Positions 26,397-34,503 of a DNA stretch of 64,000 nt are shown one piece after another (positions within the stretch are counted from its first letter, which is position 1; the number at the start of each line of letters is the position of its first letter). Under the pieces are notes generated by a model. That model saw nothing but the letters and a program-made list of their open reading frames with translations. It did not search any database and was not told the origin of the DNA. The position numbers were made by a program, and so were the translations under genes. The stretch covers positions 186,001-250,000 of the forward strand of contig NZ_CALCZQ010000032.1 in assembly GCF_937903345.1 (NCBI RefSeq), read 5' to 3'. This DNA is from an uncultured Emticicia sp. Its GTDB lineage: Bacteria > Bacteroidota > Bacteroidia > Cytophagales > Spirosomataceae.

Positions 26397-26435
26397 AAAA
26401 AAGTCCCTCTTTTAATTCAGAAGAGGGACTTTTTT
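26397..26435. terminator. Strong bidirectional terminator between susD and msrA
   Basis: A perfect 15-bp stem (26397-26411 with 26421-26435) with a 9-base loop. It has A and T runs built into its base, so it works in both directions for the converging genes. Confidence 0.9.
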
Positions 26436-26450
26436 ATAACTAATTTATTT

Positions 26451-27101
26451 TCAATGTTTACTTTTCAACAACTCTGGAAATTGGGCTTTCATCCGCTCCA
26501 ATCTCGGAATCGAAACATTCTGAACATAAGGGTTTTCGGGGTGGCTTTGCTCATAGTCTTGGTGATATGCCTCAGCTTTCCAAAATATCTTGAATGGTAC
26601 TATTTCAACAGCAATCGGCTTTTTATATTTACCCGAAGTGTCAAGCTGTTTTTTATAATTTTCTGCGGCTGTTTTCTCAGTTGCATTATTGTAAAAAATA
26701 ATCGAACGATACGAATCTCCTTTATCGGGCCCTTGCCCTTTTACTTGAGTAGGATCTTGAGAGGCAAAATAAACCTTTAAAAGCGTTTCATAAGAAATGA
26801 TTTTTGGGTCATAAATTACTTCAACTGACTCGGCATGGCCTGTAAGTTCGGTGTTTACGTCTTCATAAGTTGGATTTTTAGTGTGCCCGCCACTGTACCC
26901 TGAAACTGCTTCTTTAACGCCTTTTAGGCTCTCAAAAATGGCTTCTACGCACCAAAAACAGCCCGATGCAAAATAGGCTTTTTCGGTTGGGCCGTAAACG
27001 GTTTTGTCAACTACTTTTTCGCTTGGTTTGGTAGTGGTACTACACGAAAATATAAAAATAAAAACGCTCAGCGTGAGGCTGGCAACAAATGTTTTTCTCA
27101 T
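26451..27101 (-). CDS. msrA: Peptide-methionine (S)-S-oxide reductase MsrA, lipoprotein form
   Basis: MsrA reduces methionine-S-sulfoxide in proteins. The ATG at 27101 gives a 216-residue protein with a lipoprotein signal (SVFIFIFSC, Cys20), so this copy acts outside the cytoplasm. The catalytic motif GCFWCVEAIF is intact, followed by VSGYSGGHTKNPTYEDV, GHAESVEVIYDP, YFASQDPTQ and the distal FWKAEAYHQDY. The frame stays open to 27155, but the added residues spoil the signal peptide. No MsrB domain is fused. Confidence 0.94.
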   Translation of the reverse strand: MRKTFVASLTLSVFIFIFSCSTTTKPSEKVVDKTVYGPTEKAYFASGCFWCVEAIFESLKGVKEAVSGYSGGHTKNPTYEDVNTELTGHAESVEVIYDPKIISYETLLKVYFASQDPTQVKGQGPDKGDSYRSIIFYNNATEKTAAENYKKQLDTSGKYKKPIAVEIVPFKIFWKAEAYHQDYEQSHPENPYVQNVSIPRLERMKAQFPELLKSKH

Positions 27102-27124
27102 AACTTTTATGAAATGTTTTTGAT

Positions 27125-27158
27125 TAAAAAAGCGTGTCAGGCTTGGGCTTGACACGCT
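27125..27158 (-). terminator. Terminator of the PorE-like gene
   Basis: A 9-bp GC-rich stem (AGCGTGTCA with TGACACGCT, 27131-27139 and 27150-27158). On the minus strand it is followed by seven T. It lies about 100 bases past the stop of the large OmpA-type gene and before msrA. Confidence 0.8.
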
Positions 27159-27223
27159 AATATATATAAACGCTGAAATGTGTATTTTGGTTTTTTTTCT
27201 GAGTTACAAAAAATTTCTGACGA

Positions 27224-27251
27224 TTGTTGACTATCAACTGAATACCACTAA
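27224..27251. repeat. 7-bp array, TGACTAT family
   Basis: Heptads TTGTTGA, CTATCAA, CTGAATA and CCACTAA lie just past the stop of the PorE-like gene (27254). Two units closely match units in the 6677-6704 array (CTATAAA, CTGATGA), so the two loci seem to belong to one sequence family. Confidence 0.35.
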
Positions 27252-27253
27252 AA

Positions 27254-29281
27254 CTACTCTATTTCTAAAACCTTAAACTCAGTACGGCGATTGGTTTGGT
27301 GTTCGTCTTCGGTTTTAGCATTTTTTATAATTAATTCACTTTCGCCGTAGCCTTTGGCCGAAAGTCGCTCACGTGCAATACCTTTCGATACAATATAATT
27401 AATGGCTGATTCGGCACGTTTTTGAGATAAACGAAGGTTATAAATATCGCTCGAACGAGCATCTGTATGCGAACCTAATTCAATCTTAATTAGTGGGTTA
27501 TCGGTTAATGTTTGCACCAATTTATCCAACTCAGTAGCTGCATCTGCACGAATATCCCATTTATCTAAATCATAATAAATATTATCAACTCTGAATGTTT
27601 TTCCAACAAAAACTGGCTCTAAATTGAGCGAGGTATAGAAAGTTGTATCGGTTACAGGTTTCTTTAATAATGATTGCGGAATTTCACGGCCATTCATCGA
27701 AAACTCTTCACGATTGGTCAAAAAATTTGTTTTTTTCGACATTACTAGATAATTACCATCAACTTTTAATTTGATAGGACCAAACTTTCCATCTTTTTCT
27801 GTAGTCAATTCTGTAATTACTTCGTTTTCATTGTCAGTATCAACTATTCTAACTCGTGCCGAGTCGAGCGGGACAAAACCATTTGCGGCATTTTTTGTGG
27901 TGATTGTTCCGACTAAATAATAATTAACTGTCTTAAGTTGCAATACTGTGCTGGTGCTATCAGCATTGCCAGTTTTTGGAGAAAGCAATGGGTTTTTAGA
28001 TGGGTTGTCGTTATCTGCTAAATCGGGATTTTTCGGAGCTTCGTAATAATAAATATCGTCGTCACCCGAGCCACCTGCACGGTTCGATGCAAAAAATACG
28101 TCGCCACGCTTGTTCATCACCAAACCAAAATCATCCATGTTCGAATTATACGGAATGCCCATATTCTCGACAGTAATTTTTCCACCCGCACGCACTGCTA
28201 AAAAAAGGTCGAGTTTTCCAAGTCCAGGGTGGCCATCCGAGGCAAAATAAAGTTTTCCATCTTCGGCAACATACGGAAACATATCATCTCCAGCTGTATT
28301 GATTTCTTTCCCCAAATTGGTAGGATTCCCGAAACGCCCCGAAGCATCCATGTTTACTCTGTAAATATCAAGACCACCAAAACCACCAGGACGATTTGAT
28401 GCAAAATAAATTGTCTTTGCATCGCGAGAAAAAGCGGGGCTACCGTCCCAACTGGCTGAGTCAGAGGCACTTACGTAGCGTGGCTCTGTCCATCCGCTAC
28501 CATCAACGTAGCGTGTGATATACAAATCCATATCGGGTGAGAGGTCTCGGCGTTTACCTGTATTTCCACGAGAATAAATCATTGTTTTGCCATCGGGCGA
28601 AAAGGTTGGTGTTCCTTCATTTCGTTCTTCATCAAAAACTGCTTCGCTAAATTTCTCAATTTTGCCCATTTCACCAATTGTTTTGTCGATTTTTACTTTG
28701 TAAAGACCAACATAAGGCAAGCCATTTGCATAAATTTTATTCTTACGTGAAGCCGTAAAAATCAATTCATCTCCCAGCACCATTGGAGCAAATTCTGAAC
28801 CTTTGGTATTGAGCTGCGAAAGGTTTTTAAACGCTACAACACTTTGTTTTTTCTTGATTTCATCAATCGTTTTGAGGGTATTTACTTCACGATAAGCCTT
28901 TTCGTTAAAAGCCTTTACGGTACTTTTCGAGTCAATAAACTGTTGTAACTCTTTCAATGCCAAATCATAATTTCCTGCGGCTTTGAGAGCAAAAGCATAG
29001 TGGAAATGGGCTTCTGGATTAGACAATTTTGCTTCAAAAGCTTTCTGATAGAATGGTACGGCTTCTACCCAACGATTCGATAATCGGTAGGATTCTGCAA
29101 TCTTATGATAAAGATTAGCTTTCTCGGTTTCGGCAATATTTACTACCTTCGTCAAATCTTTAATGGCCAATTCGTACTGACCCTTGTCGAAGCTCGAAAG
29201 TCCACGTTTATAGGTTTGAATTTGTCCAAAAACCGAATTTGTAAGCACCAAGATGGCAATAATATGAAGTATTCTTTTCAT
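27254..29281 (-). CDS. TPR / PD40 propeller / CRD / OmpA outer-membrane protein (PorE-like)
   Basis: A 675-residue cell-envelope protein. After a signal peptide (about 1-19, ending SVFG) come TPR helices (about 20-150), then PD40/WD40-like propeller repeats (about 170-410: TPTFSPDGKTMIYSRG, SPAFSRDAKTIYFASNRPGG, GKLYFASDGHPGLGKLDLF, NKRGDVFFASNRAGGSGDDD). A carboxypeptidase-regulatory-like domain follows (about 445-540), then a C-terminal OmpA domain (about 555-675: IYYDLDKWDIR, ELGSHTDARSSDIYNLRLSQKRA). This order is that of PorE, the peptidoglycan-binding lipoprotein of the type IX secretion system, but no lipobox Cys is visible. It may be a paralogue. It is monocistronic, with a terminator after it. 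Confidence 0.88.
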   Translation of the reverse strand: MKRILHIIAILVLTNSVFGQIQTYKRGLSSFDKGQYELAIKDLTKVVNIAETEKANLYHKIAESYRLSNRWVEAVPFYQKAFEAKLSNPEAHFHYAFALKAAGNYDLALKELQQFIDSKSTVKAFNEKAYREVNTLKTIDEIKKKQSVVAFKNLSQLNTKGSEFAPMVLGDELIFTASRKNKIYANGLPYVGLYKVKIDKTIGEMGKIEKFSEAVFDEERNEGTPTFSPDGKTMIYSRGNTGKRRDLSPDMDLYITRYVDGSGWTEPRYVSASDSASWDGSPAFSRDAKTIYFASNRPGGFGGLDIYRVNMDASGRFGNPTNLGKEINTAGDDMFPYVAEDGKLYFASDGHPGLGKLDLFLAVRAGGKITVENMGIPYNSNMDDFGLVMNKRGDVFFASNRAGGSGDDDIYYYEAPKNPDLADNDNPSKNPLLSPKTGNADSTSTVLQLKTVNYYLVGTITTKNAANGFVPLDSARVRIVDTDNENEVITELTTEKDGKFGPIKLKVDGNYLVMSKKTNFLTNREEFSMNGREIPQSLLKKPVTDTTFYTSLNLEPVFVGKTFRVDNIYYDLDKWDIRADAATELDKLVQTLTDNPLIKIELGSHTDARSSDIYNLRLSQKRAESAINYIVSKGIARERLSAKGYGESELIIKNAKTEDEHQTNRRTEFKVLEIE

Positions 29282-29470
29282 GTTTTAAATTCATTTAAGG
29301 ACGGTGAAAGTATCCTTATATTTAAATATTTCTACTCAATTTATGAGTTTAGCCTAATCAAACAAACGATTTTTTCAAAGAATTGTTGTATTGAATAAGA
29401 ATATCGAATGATTCGATTCACGAATTAAAGATAAATAATTGATAATCAAATATTTATCTGTTTAAAAGTT

Positions 29471-29478
29471 TAGTTTTG
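29471..29478 (+). promoter_or_regulatory. -7 box of the MOSC gene
   Basis: TAGTTTTG fits TAnnTTTG and lies 27 bases ahead of the ATG at 29506. It also overlaps the TTG that would be an alternative start at 29476, which argues for the later ATG. A good -33 element is not seen. Confidence 0.45.
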
Positions 29479-29505
29479 ATTAACGATTTAATTAAAAAAC
29501 AAAAT

Positions 29506-30318
29506 ATGACTTTTATTGTTTCCGAAATCACGATTTACCCAATAAAATCATTGGGCGGAATTAGCCTGCAAGAAGCTATTGTTGAAGAACGTGGGCTGCA
29601 ACTTGACCGCCGCTGGGTGCTTGCCGACGAAAATAATGTTTTTATTACGCAACGCCAAAACGAACAAATGGCTTTGATTGAAGTGGCTATGGCAGAAGAT
29701 GGTTTACGAGTAAATCATCGCTTGAAAAAAATTGAACCTTTAATGGTTCCGTTTGCACCACAAACCAGTGAGGAACAACAAATTACGATTTGGGACGATG
29801 TAGTCCGTGGAATTCGAGTAAGTGATGAAGCGGATGTGTGGTTTTCGGCAGTTTTGGGTAAAAAATGTAGTTTGTTTTACCAACCCGATGATTCGATTAG
29901 GTTGATCGACCAGACATACTCAATCACGAAAGAGGAACATACGAGTTTTTCCGACGGTTACCCGATTTTGGTGATTGGGCAAGCAAGCCTTGATGAACTG
30001 AATGCCAAACTCGAAGAGCCGGTTTCTATGAGGCGTTTTAGACCAAATCTCGTATTTAGGGGTGGCGAAGCTCATGTAGAAGATGCTTGGAAGTATTTTA
30101 CTATTGGCGAAGCAAAATTGGTAGGAGTAAAGCCTTGTGCAAGATGCGTTTTGACAACGATTAACCCCGAAACTGCGGAAAAAGGAAAAGAACCGCTTAA
30201 AACGCTTACTCAGTATAGAAATAAAAATAATAAAATTTTATTTGGGCAGAATTTGTTGGTTGTGGATACTGGAAAAATTTCGGTGGGGAATGAGGTGATA
30301 ATGTTGGATGATAAATGA
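29506..30318 (+). CDS. MOSC-domain protein (molybdenum cofactor sulfurase C-terminal-type, YcbX-like)
   Basis: A 270-residue protein from the ATG at 29506. Residues 1 to about 115 form the MOSC N-terminal beta-barrel (ISEITIYPIKSLGG-like VSEITIYPIKSLGGISL, LDRRWVLAD). The MOSC domain follows with FSDGYPILVIGQASL, MRRFRPNLVFRGGEA and the conserved Cys in KPCARCVLTTINPETA. YcbX-type proteins pass electrons or sulfur in reactions that use molybdenum cofactor, such as reducing N-hydroxylated compounds. No fused ferredoxin domain is present. The gene ends inside a heptad array and overlaps the next gene by 11 bases, so the two are translationally linked. Confidence 0.9.
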   Translation: MTFIVSEITIYPIKSLGGISLQEAIVEERGLQLDRRWVLADENNVFITQRQNEQMALIEVAMAEDGLRVNHRLKKIEPLMVPFAPQTSEEQQITIWDDVVRGIRVSDEADVWFSAVLGKKCSLFYQPDDSIRLIDQTYSITKEEHTSFSDGYPILVIGQASLDELNAKLEEPVSMRRFRPNLVFRGGEAHVEDAWKYFTIGEAKLVGVKPCARCVLTTINPETAEKGKEPLKTLTQYRNKNNKILFGQNLLVVDTGKISVGNEVIMLDDK

Positions 30319-30338
30319 TGAATGTTTGATGATTGAAG
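30297..30338. repeat. 7-bp array spanning a gene junction
   Basis: Six heptads run GATAATG, TTGGATG, ATAAATG, ATGAATG, TTTGATG and ATTGAAG. They contain the stop codon of the MOSC gene (30316-30318) and both candidate start codons of the next gene (30308 and 30329). Because 7 is not a multiple of 3, the array offers ATG in all frames. Confidence 0.6.
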
Positions 30339-31156
30339 GAAATAATAGTTTCCTAAAAACACTTCACTATTTGAGCCTTGATGTGGTGGTGGGAGCGGTG
30401 GCAAGTAGTTGGATGTTTTGGAAAATACCCGATGGAAATGGCGAAGTAAATTTGCCTTCGATTCTGATTTTGGGTATCTGTACTTGGATTATCTATATAT
30501 TCGACCGCTTGCTAGATAATCTAAAATCTGAACCAGAAGATGCACGACACCAATTTCATTTTCAGCATCAATATTATCTGCAAATTGGCATCATCGTGCT
30601 GTTTTTTATTGCGACTATTTTAGTTTTTTTTCTGCCCCGAAATGTCATTTATTTTGGTATCGCCCTTTTGGTTTTGATTCTTCTTTATTTTTACATTTTA
30701 CAGAAAAAATCGGAATCAATTAATTATCAATATTTTAAAGAAATTTTTACATCGCTAATTTATGGCCTTTGTGTGGTAGGAAGTTCTTTTAGTGCAAAAC
30801 CAAATCTTAATTGGGAAACCTATTTGGCTGGATTTATATTCTTTTTATTGGTGCATCAGAGTATTCTGATTTTTTCATTTTATGAATCACAAGCATATCC
30901 AAAAACAAAAAATCTCGCCAAGAAACTTGGCAAGACTAATTGTACTTATTTAATATTGGGAGTTTTGATTATTTCGATTGTTTCTATTTTTTCGACCAAA
31001 AATCTATTTCTTCAAAAAGTGTTTTTGATAGAAAGCCTCATGGCGTTCTGCTCGGTTTTGATTTATTTTTTTCAAGCTAAAATGGCCAAAAATGAAAACT
31101 ATCGTTGGCTCGGCGAAATGGTATTTTGGCTACCGTTAATGCTTATTTTCTTTTAA
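30308..31156 (+). CDS. Polytopic membrane protein, UbiA-prenyltransferase-like
   Basis: A 282-residue protein with about eight hydrophobic helices. The loop after the second helix reads YIFDRLLDNLKSEPEDARHQ, an aspartate-rich pattern like the first Asp motif of UbiA prenyltransferases, which bind prenyl diphosphate through magnesium. A second clear NDxxD-type motif is not obvious, so activity is uncertain. The ATG at 30308 overlaps the MOSC gene by 11 bases; a second ATG at 30329 is also possible. At its 3' end it overlaps the converging small membrane-protein gene by 14 bases. Confidence 0.6.
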   Translation: MINDECLMIEGNNSFLKTLHYLSLDVVVGAVASSWMFWKIPDGNGEVNLPSILILGICTWIIYIFDRLLDNLKSEPEDARHQFHFQHQYYLQIGIIVLFFIATILVFFLPRNVIYFGIALLVLILLYFYILQKKSESINYQYFKEIFTSLIYGLCVVGSSFSAKPNLNWETYLAGFIFFLLVHQSILIFSFYESQAYPKTKNLAKKLGKTNCTYLILGVLIISIVSIFSTKNLFLQKVFLIESLMAFCSVLIYFFQAKMAKNENYRWLGEMVFWLPLMLIFF

Positions 31157-31385
31157 GTCTATCTTCAATTTTCTTTGATTTAAACTCAGTTTTTGCTTCT
31201 TCTTCCTTTTTTTCTTTCATAATTCTAAGTCCCCGTCGGTAGGTGTAGTAAAAAAATCCAGCCACAGCAAACATTAAAAAGAAATAACTATCTTTGAGTG
31301 GAACGCCTTTGTAAAGAGCTTGGTCAACAAACATGGTCAAGAATGCCAAGCTTGCAAAAAGTATGATTGATTCAATGAGTTTCAT
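31143..31385 (-). CDS. Small membrane protein of unknown function
   Basis: An 80-residue protein from the ATG at 31385. Two hydrophobic helices (about 4-22 and 32-50) are followed by a highly charged, Lys/Glu-rich tail (about 55-80, KEKKEEEAKTEF). I do not recognise the family. The frame begins inside a heptad array and the last 14 bases overlap the end of the UbiA-like gene on the other strand. It lies 48 bases downstream of the cytochrome b5-like gene on the same strand and may be co-transcribed with it. Confidence 0.6.
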   Translation of the reverse strand: MKLIESIILFASLAFLTMFVDQALYKGVPLKDSYFFLMFAVAGFFYYTYRRGLRIMKEKKEEEAKTEFKSKKIEDRLKRK

Positions 31386-31389
31386 AATG

Positions 31390-31424
31390 ATAGTCAATAG
31401 ACCATAGTCAGCGGTCGATGGTAT
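31390..31424. repeat. 7-bp tandem array between two small genes
   Basis: Heptads are ATAGTCA, ATAGACC, ATAGTCA, GCGGTCG and ATGGTAT. Units 1 and 3 are identical. The array ends four bases upstream of the small membrane-protein start (31385) and runs nearly to the stop of the b5-like gene (31434). Confidence 0.6.
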
Positions 31425-31433
31425 TTTTTTTTG

Positions 31434-31661
31434 CTAAATTAATATTCCAATAACTTTAAATTTCTCAAAAACGGCCTCGTTATGCGGAGCATCAGACAGT
31501 TCTTCGGTTAAATCTTGTCCTGCCCAATGTTCGTAATGTTTGCCTTTTCGCCATAATCTTGAGCTGCCTACATCGTAAATTTGCCCTTTGTAAGCCACCC
31601 AAATTTCATCTTTATCTTGTCCGTTTCGGAGGGAGAGTTGGTTTTTTGTGTATTCTTTCAC
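31434..31661 (-). CDS. Cytochrome b5-like haem/steroid-binding domain protein
   Basis: A stand-alone 75-residue domain. The pattern WVAYKGQIYDVGSSRLW followed by GKHYEHWAGQDLTEELSDAPHN matches the small bacterial cytochrome b5-like family: the YDV turn, the His in the G-x-H motif, AG-x-DLT, and a second His in APHNE. It could bind haem or another hydrophobic ligand and is probably cytoplasmic, as there is no signal. The neighbour downstream is the small membrane protein. Confidence 0.8.
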   Translation of the reverse strand: MKEYTKNQLSLRNGQDKDEIWVAYKGQIYDVGSSRLWRKGKHYEHWAGQDLTEELSDAPHNEAVFEKFKVIGILI

Positions 31662-31885
31662 GATTCCGATTGTATCTATTTCACAACAAAATTGGCACTA
31701 AATCTGTCATGAAACAAAATTTTTATTTTGAACATTATTACTGAGAAACTTAGATTGATTCCAAACCTTAAAATACTTAGTGCTTTAGTGGAAAAAAATG
31801 ATTTACTGAGCCGACTAATATTCTAACCTTCAATGCTTACTTTTGTTTTCAAATATAAAAATTGATTTTAAAAATAGCTCGAAAA

Positions 31886-32566
31886 ATGATTCTCGAAAAA
31901 CTTGAAGACGCCCATAAATTTAAACTTTGGGAAAGTAATCTGATTGCTAATGGTTTGAAAATCAATAAGATAGATGAGCATTTTACTCGCCGACGCTACA
32001 ATGGCGAAGTGCTTTTTTCATTGTTGATGCTTGATGCTGAAACGCCCGAAGGCGATAAAATTCCACCTATTTGTTTTCTTAAAGGCGAGGTTGTTTGTGT
32101 TTTGATTTGTTTGATCAATATTGAATCCAAAGAAAAGTTTTTGCTTTTAGTAAAACAACGCCGCATTGCGGAAGGTGGGTTTACGTATGAGCATCCAGCG
32201 GGAATGGTTGATGGGACTAAAACACCACTCGAAATTGCTGTGCAGGAAGTAAGAGAGGAAACTGGTTTAGAGATATCGGAAAGCCAACTAATGGATTTAA
32301 TGGATGGAAAAAGGGGTTTTCCTGCAACTGGAACGAGCGATGAAGCCATTTATTTATATGCCTGTGAAATAGAAATGACTACCGATGAAATTGCAGCAAT
32401 GAACAATAAAGAAATGGGAACTGATTACGAGTTTGAACGAATAACGACCCATGTAGTACCATTTGTAGAAGGCCACCGAATGATAAACAATACCAACGCT
32501 CTCTTGCTCAATTATATGTATTTGACAAAAGTCGGAGACTTTGAAACTTTGAAAGTTCTGAGTTAA
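31886..32566 (+). CDS. Nudix hydrolase, nucleoside-diphosphate-sugar pyrophosphatase type
   Basis: A 226-residue protein from the ATG at 31886; a TTG at 31862 is an unlikely earlier start. The Nudix helix is GMVDGTKTPLEIAVQEVREE followed by TGLEI. Compared with GX5EX7REUXEEXGU, the first Glu is Lys and the Arg is Gln, while the metal-binding REETG core is kept. A long N-terminal beta region and the ending FVEGHRMINNTNALLLNYMY fit ADP-ribose or NDP-sugar pyrophosphatases. It is a single gene, followed by a hairpin and a heptad array. Confidence 0.88.
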   Translation: MILEKLEDAHKFKLWESNLIANGLKINKIDEHFTRRRYNGEVLFSLLMLDAETPEGDKIPPICFLKGEVVCVLICLINIESKEKFLLLVKQRRIAEGGFTYEHPAGMVDGTKTPLEIAVQEVREETGLEISESQLMDLMDGKRGFPATGTSDEAIYLYACEIEMTTDEIAAMNNKEMGTDYEFERITTHVVPFVEGHRMINNTNALLLNYMYLTKVGDFETLKVLS

Positions 32567-32575
32567 GAATGCTAA

Positions 32576-32604
32576 GTTCTTGGTTGGGTTTACTAACCAA
32601 GAAC
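32576..32604. terminator. Hairpin between the Nudix and Gfo/Idh genes
   Basis: A perfect 10-bp stem (GTTCTTGGTT with AACCAAGAAC) has a 9-base loop. No T-run follows, so termination is only likely. The 3' arm merges with the heptad array at 32602. Confidence 0.45.
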
Positions 32605-32636
32605 TCAGAACTCTCAACTCAGAATTCAGAACTAAA
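32602..32636. repeat. 7-bp tandem array, AACTCAG family
   Basis: Heptads are AACTCAG, AACTCTC, AACTCAG, AATTCAG and AACTAAA; units 1 and 3 are identical. The last unit includes the stop codon of the Gfo/Idh gene (32632-32634). Confidence 0.6.
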
Positions 32637-34089
32637 CTAACTTCCAGCCGTCACGATATTGACGTTTTACGAATTGGTTCGCTTCGTCAAAGTTAGTGAT
32701 TTTCATATCCGTTCCGTCCCAAAGGAGTTTCTTACGACCATCATAATTGAAACCGTTTTTACCATTTGGCTTACGAAGCATATAACTACGAATAGCTAAA
32801 TTCCCCATTAAAACTGTTTCGGTCAAAGGCCCAGAATAATCGAATGATGACGAAAGTGCCTTATGTTCTTTGCTATTGAACCCAGTCTTACAAGCCTCTG
32901 CCCATGATGCTTGATGTCCATGCTCAGGTAATGATTTGAAATTCGGGTCTGGAGCAGGCATTTCTATTTTCTCGCCATTTTTTAAGTAAATTTTAGGCGT
33001 ATTTCCATACGTTCCGCAAGTCATTATTCCTTTTGTACCAATCATGATTACACCATTTGAGCTATCAGCTTCGGCCAAAGGCTCATTGGCAGGTATCCAC
33101 TCTGGGTGGAACGGACGAATACCGCCATCAGTCCAATACATTGTAACAGGTGAGTTATTGCGTTTGGTTGCAGGGAATTTGATTTGTACACTTGATGAAG
33201 GCGGACAACCCTCTGGGTTATATTCTGCTTGCCAATCTTTCATGAATACTTGTCCAACGCTACATTCTACTTCGGTTGGATAGCCTAAGCCTAAAACTCT
33301 AAACGCTGGGTCAATCAAGTGGCAACCCATATCGCCTAAAGCACCAGTTCCAAAATTCCACCAGCCACGCCATTTGAATGGGTGATAAAGCGGGTGATAA
33401 TCAACATATTGAGCTGTTCCGATGAATAAATCCCAATCTTTCGAGTCCATTGATTCAATCAAAGGTGGTTTATCGGTCGGTAGCGGATTTCCCTGTGGCC
33501 AAACTGGGCGATTTGTCCAAATATGCACATCGCTTACTTTTCCAATTAGACCTTTATCAAGCCAATCCATCATTATTTTTTGAGTAGGGTTTGATGAACC
33601 TTGATTACCCATTTGCGTAACAACTTTGTATTGTCTCGCTCCTTCGGTGAGCTTACGAGCTTCGTAGATGTCGTGCGTAAGTGGTTTTTGTACATATACG
33701 TGCTTGCCCATTTGCATAGCTGCCATTGCTGCCACTGCGTGTTGATGGTCAGGTGTAGAAATAGTTACCGCATCAATATCACCTTTCATTTCTTCGAGCA
33801 TTACTCTGAAATCTTTAAAGCGTTTGGCCGTAGGAAATTTATCAAGACTTGCTTTGCAACGAGCCATGTCCACATCACAAATGGCAACTACGTTATTTAC
33901 ACCGTTATTGTAGGCGTTTGCAATATCCGATGAACCTTTGCCTCCAGCACCGATAGCCGCAATATTGAGTTTGTCGCTCGGAGCGATGAATCCTTTACCA
34001 AGAACGTGGCGTGGGACAATTAAAAAACCGCTTGCCGCAATGGCAGAACTTTTAATAAAACCTCTTCTGCTTGTTGATTTATCTTGCAT
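32632..34089 (-). CDS. Exported Gfo/Idh/MocA-family oxidoreductase with Tat signal
   Basis: A 485-residue dehydrogenase that starts with a true twin-arginine signal: SRRGFIKSSAIAASGF, then a PRHVLG end. The cofactor site is AIGAGGKGSSDIANAY; HVYVQKPLTHDIYEAR is the K-P catalytic signature; GTGALGDMGCHLIDPAF is the substrate-side motif. Large Tat-exported Gfo/Idh proteins like this are abundant in Bacteroidota, some acting on glycosides with tightly bound NAD. It is a single gene between its 3' heptad array and a terminator upstream at 34167-34197. Confidence 0.92.
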   Translation of the reverse strand: MQDKSTSRRGFIKSSAIAASGFLIVPRHVLGKGFIAPSDKLNIAAIGAGGKGSSDIANAYNNGVNNVVAICDVDMARCKASLDKFPTAKRFKDFRVMLEEMKGDIDAVTISTPDHQHAVAAMAAMQMGKHVYVQKPLTHDIYEARKLTEGARQYKVVTQMGNQGSSNPTQKIMMDWLDKGLIGKVSDVHIWTNRPVWPQGNPLPTDKPPLIESMDSKDWDLFIGTAQYVDYHPLYHPFKWRGWWNFGTGALGDMGCHLIDPAFRVLGLGYPTEVECSVGQVFMKDWQAEYNPEGCPPSSSVQIKFPATKRNNSPVTMYWTDGGIRPFHPEWIPANEPLAEADSSNGVIMIGTKGIMTCGTYGNTPKIYLKNGEKIEMPAPDPNFKSLPEHGHQASWAEACKTGFNSKEHKALSSSFDYSGPLTETVLMGNLAIRSYMLRKPNGKNGFNYDGRKKLLWDGTDMKITNFDEANQFVKRQYRDGWKLV

Positions 34090-34329
34090 TTTGGTAGATT
34101 ATGAAATGGGTTGAACATTGAAACCAAATTTACTAAGAAAATAGTAAATAGTTGTATTTACAAGACAAAAAAAGACGAACCGATTGAAAAGTTCGTCGTA
34201 ATGAAAGATTTTGTAGGCTTGGATATTTAAAACTCTCAGTTTACTGTTTTATTCAATTTTCTTTCAAATCAAAGATTCTTAGTTTTTTTAAACGAAGATG
34301 CACATTATTGCTTGCAGGAAGTGGTGTAC
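34090..34329. other. Intergenic region with one terminator
   Basis: 240 bases between the Tat-type Gfo/Idh start and the 51-codon frame. The only clear signal is the minus-strand terminator at 34167-34197. The promoter of the Gfo/Idh gene should lie at 34090-34165, but no convincing TAnnTTTG box was found on the minus strand. Confidence 0.5.
34167..34197 (-). terminator. Terminator after the dipeptidase transcription unit
   Basis: A 7-bp stem (GACGAAC with GTTCGTC) with a 10-base loop. On the minus strand it is followed by seven T (34173-34167). It lies downstream of both the dipeptidase and the 51-codon frame, so both could share one transcript. Confidence 0.75.
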
Positions 34330-34485
34330 TCAAGAAAATGTTAATCGAAATTCCTCCAGCGAAGATCGTTTTTTAATTTTTTCGACGGCATCAATGTTAT
34401 CTTGAATAATGGCAAAATTGTTACTTTTTAAATATGCTCTTTTTTTGGTCGAGGTTATTGATTGCACTTTCTGCATTTGAACCAT
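34330..34485 (-). CDS. Possible small protein of 51 residues
   Basis: An ATG at 34485, 18 bases after the dipeptidase stop, opens 51 codons ending at a TGA (34332-34330). The product is Lys-rich and helical-looking (SITSTKKRAYLKSNNFAI, DAVEKIKKRSSLEEFRL). No family is recognised. It shares a transcript with the dipeptidase up to the terminator at 34167. The composition looks more like real protein than random frame, but the evidence is thin; it could also be the decayed start of a larger gene. Confidence 0.35.
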   Translation of the reverse strand: MVQMQKVQSITSTKKRAYLKSNNFAIIQDNIDAVEKIKKRSSLEEFRLTFS

Positions 34486-34503
34486 CTTCGAGAATAATAA
34501 ATG

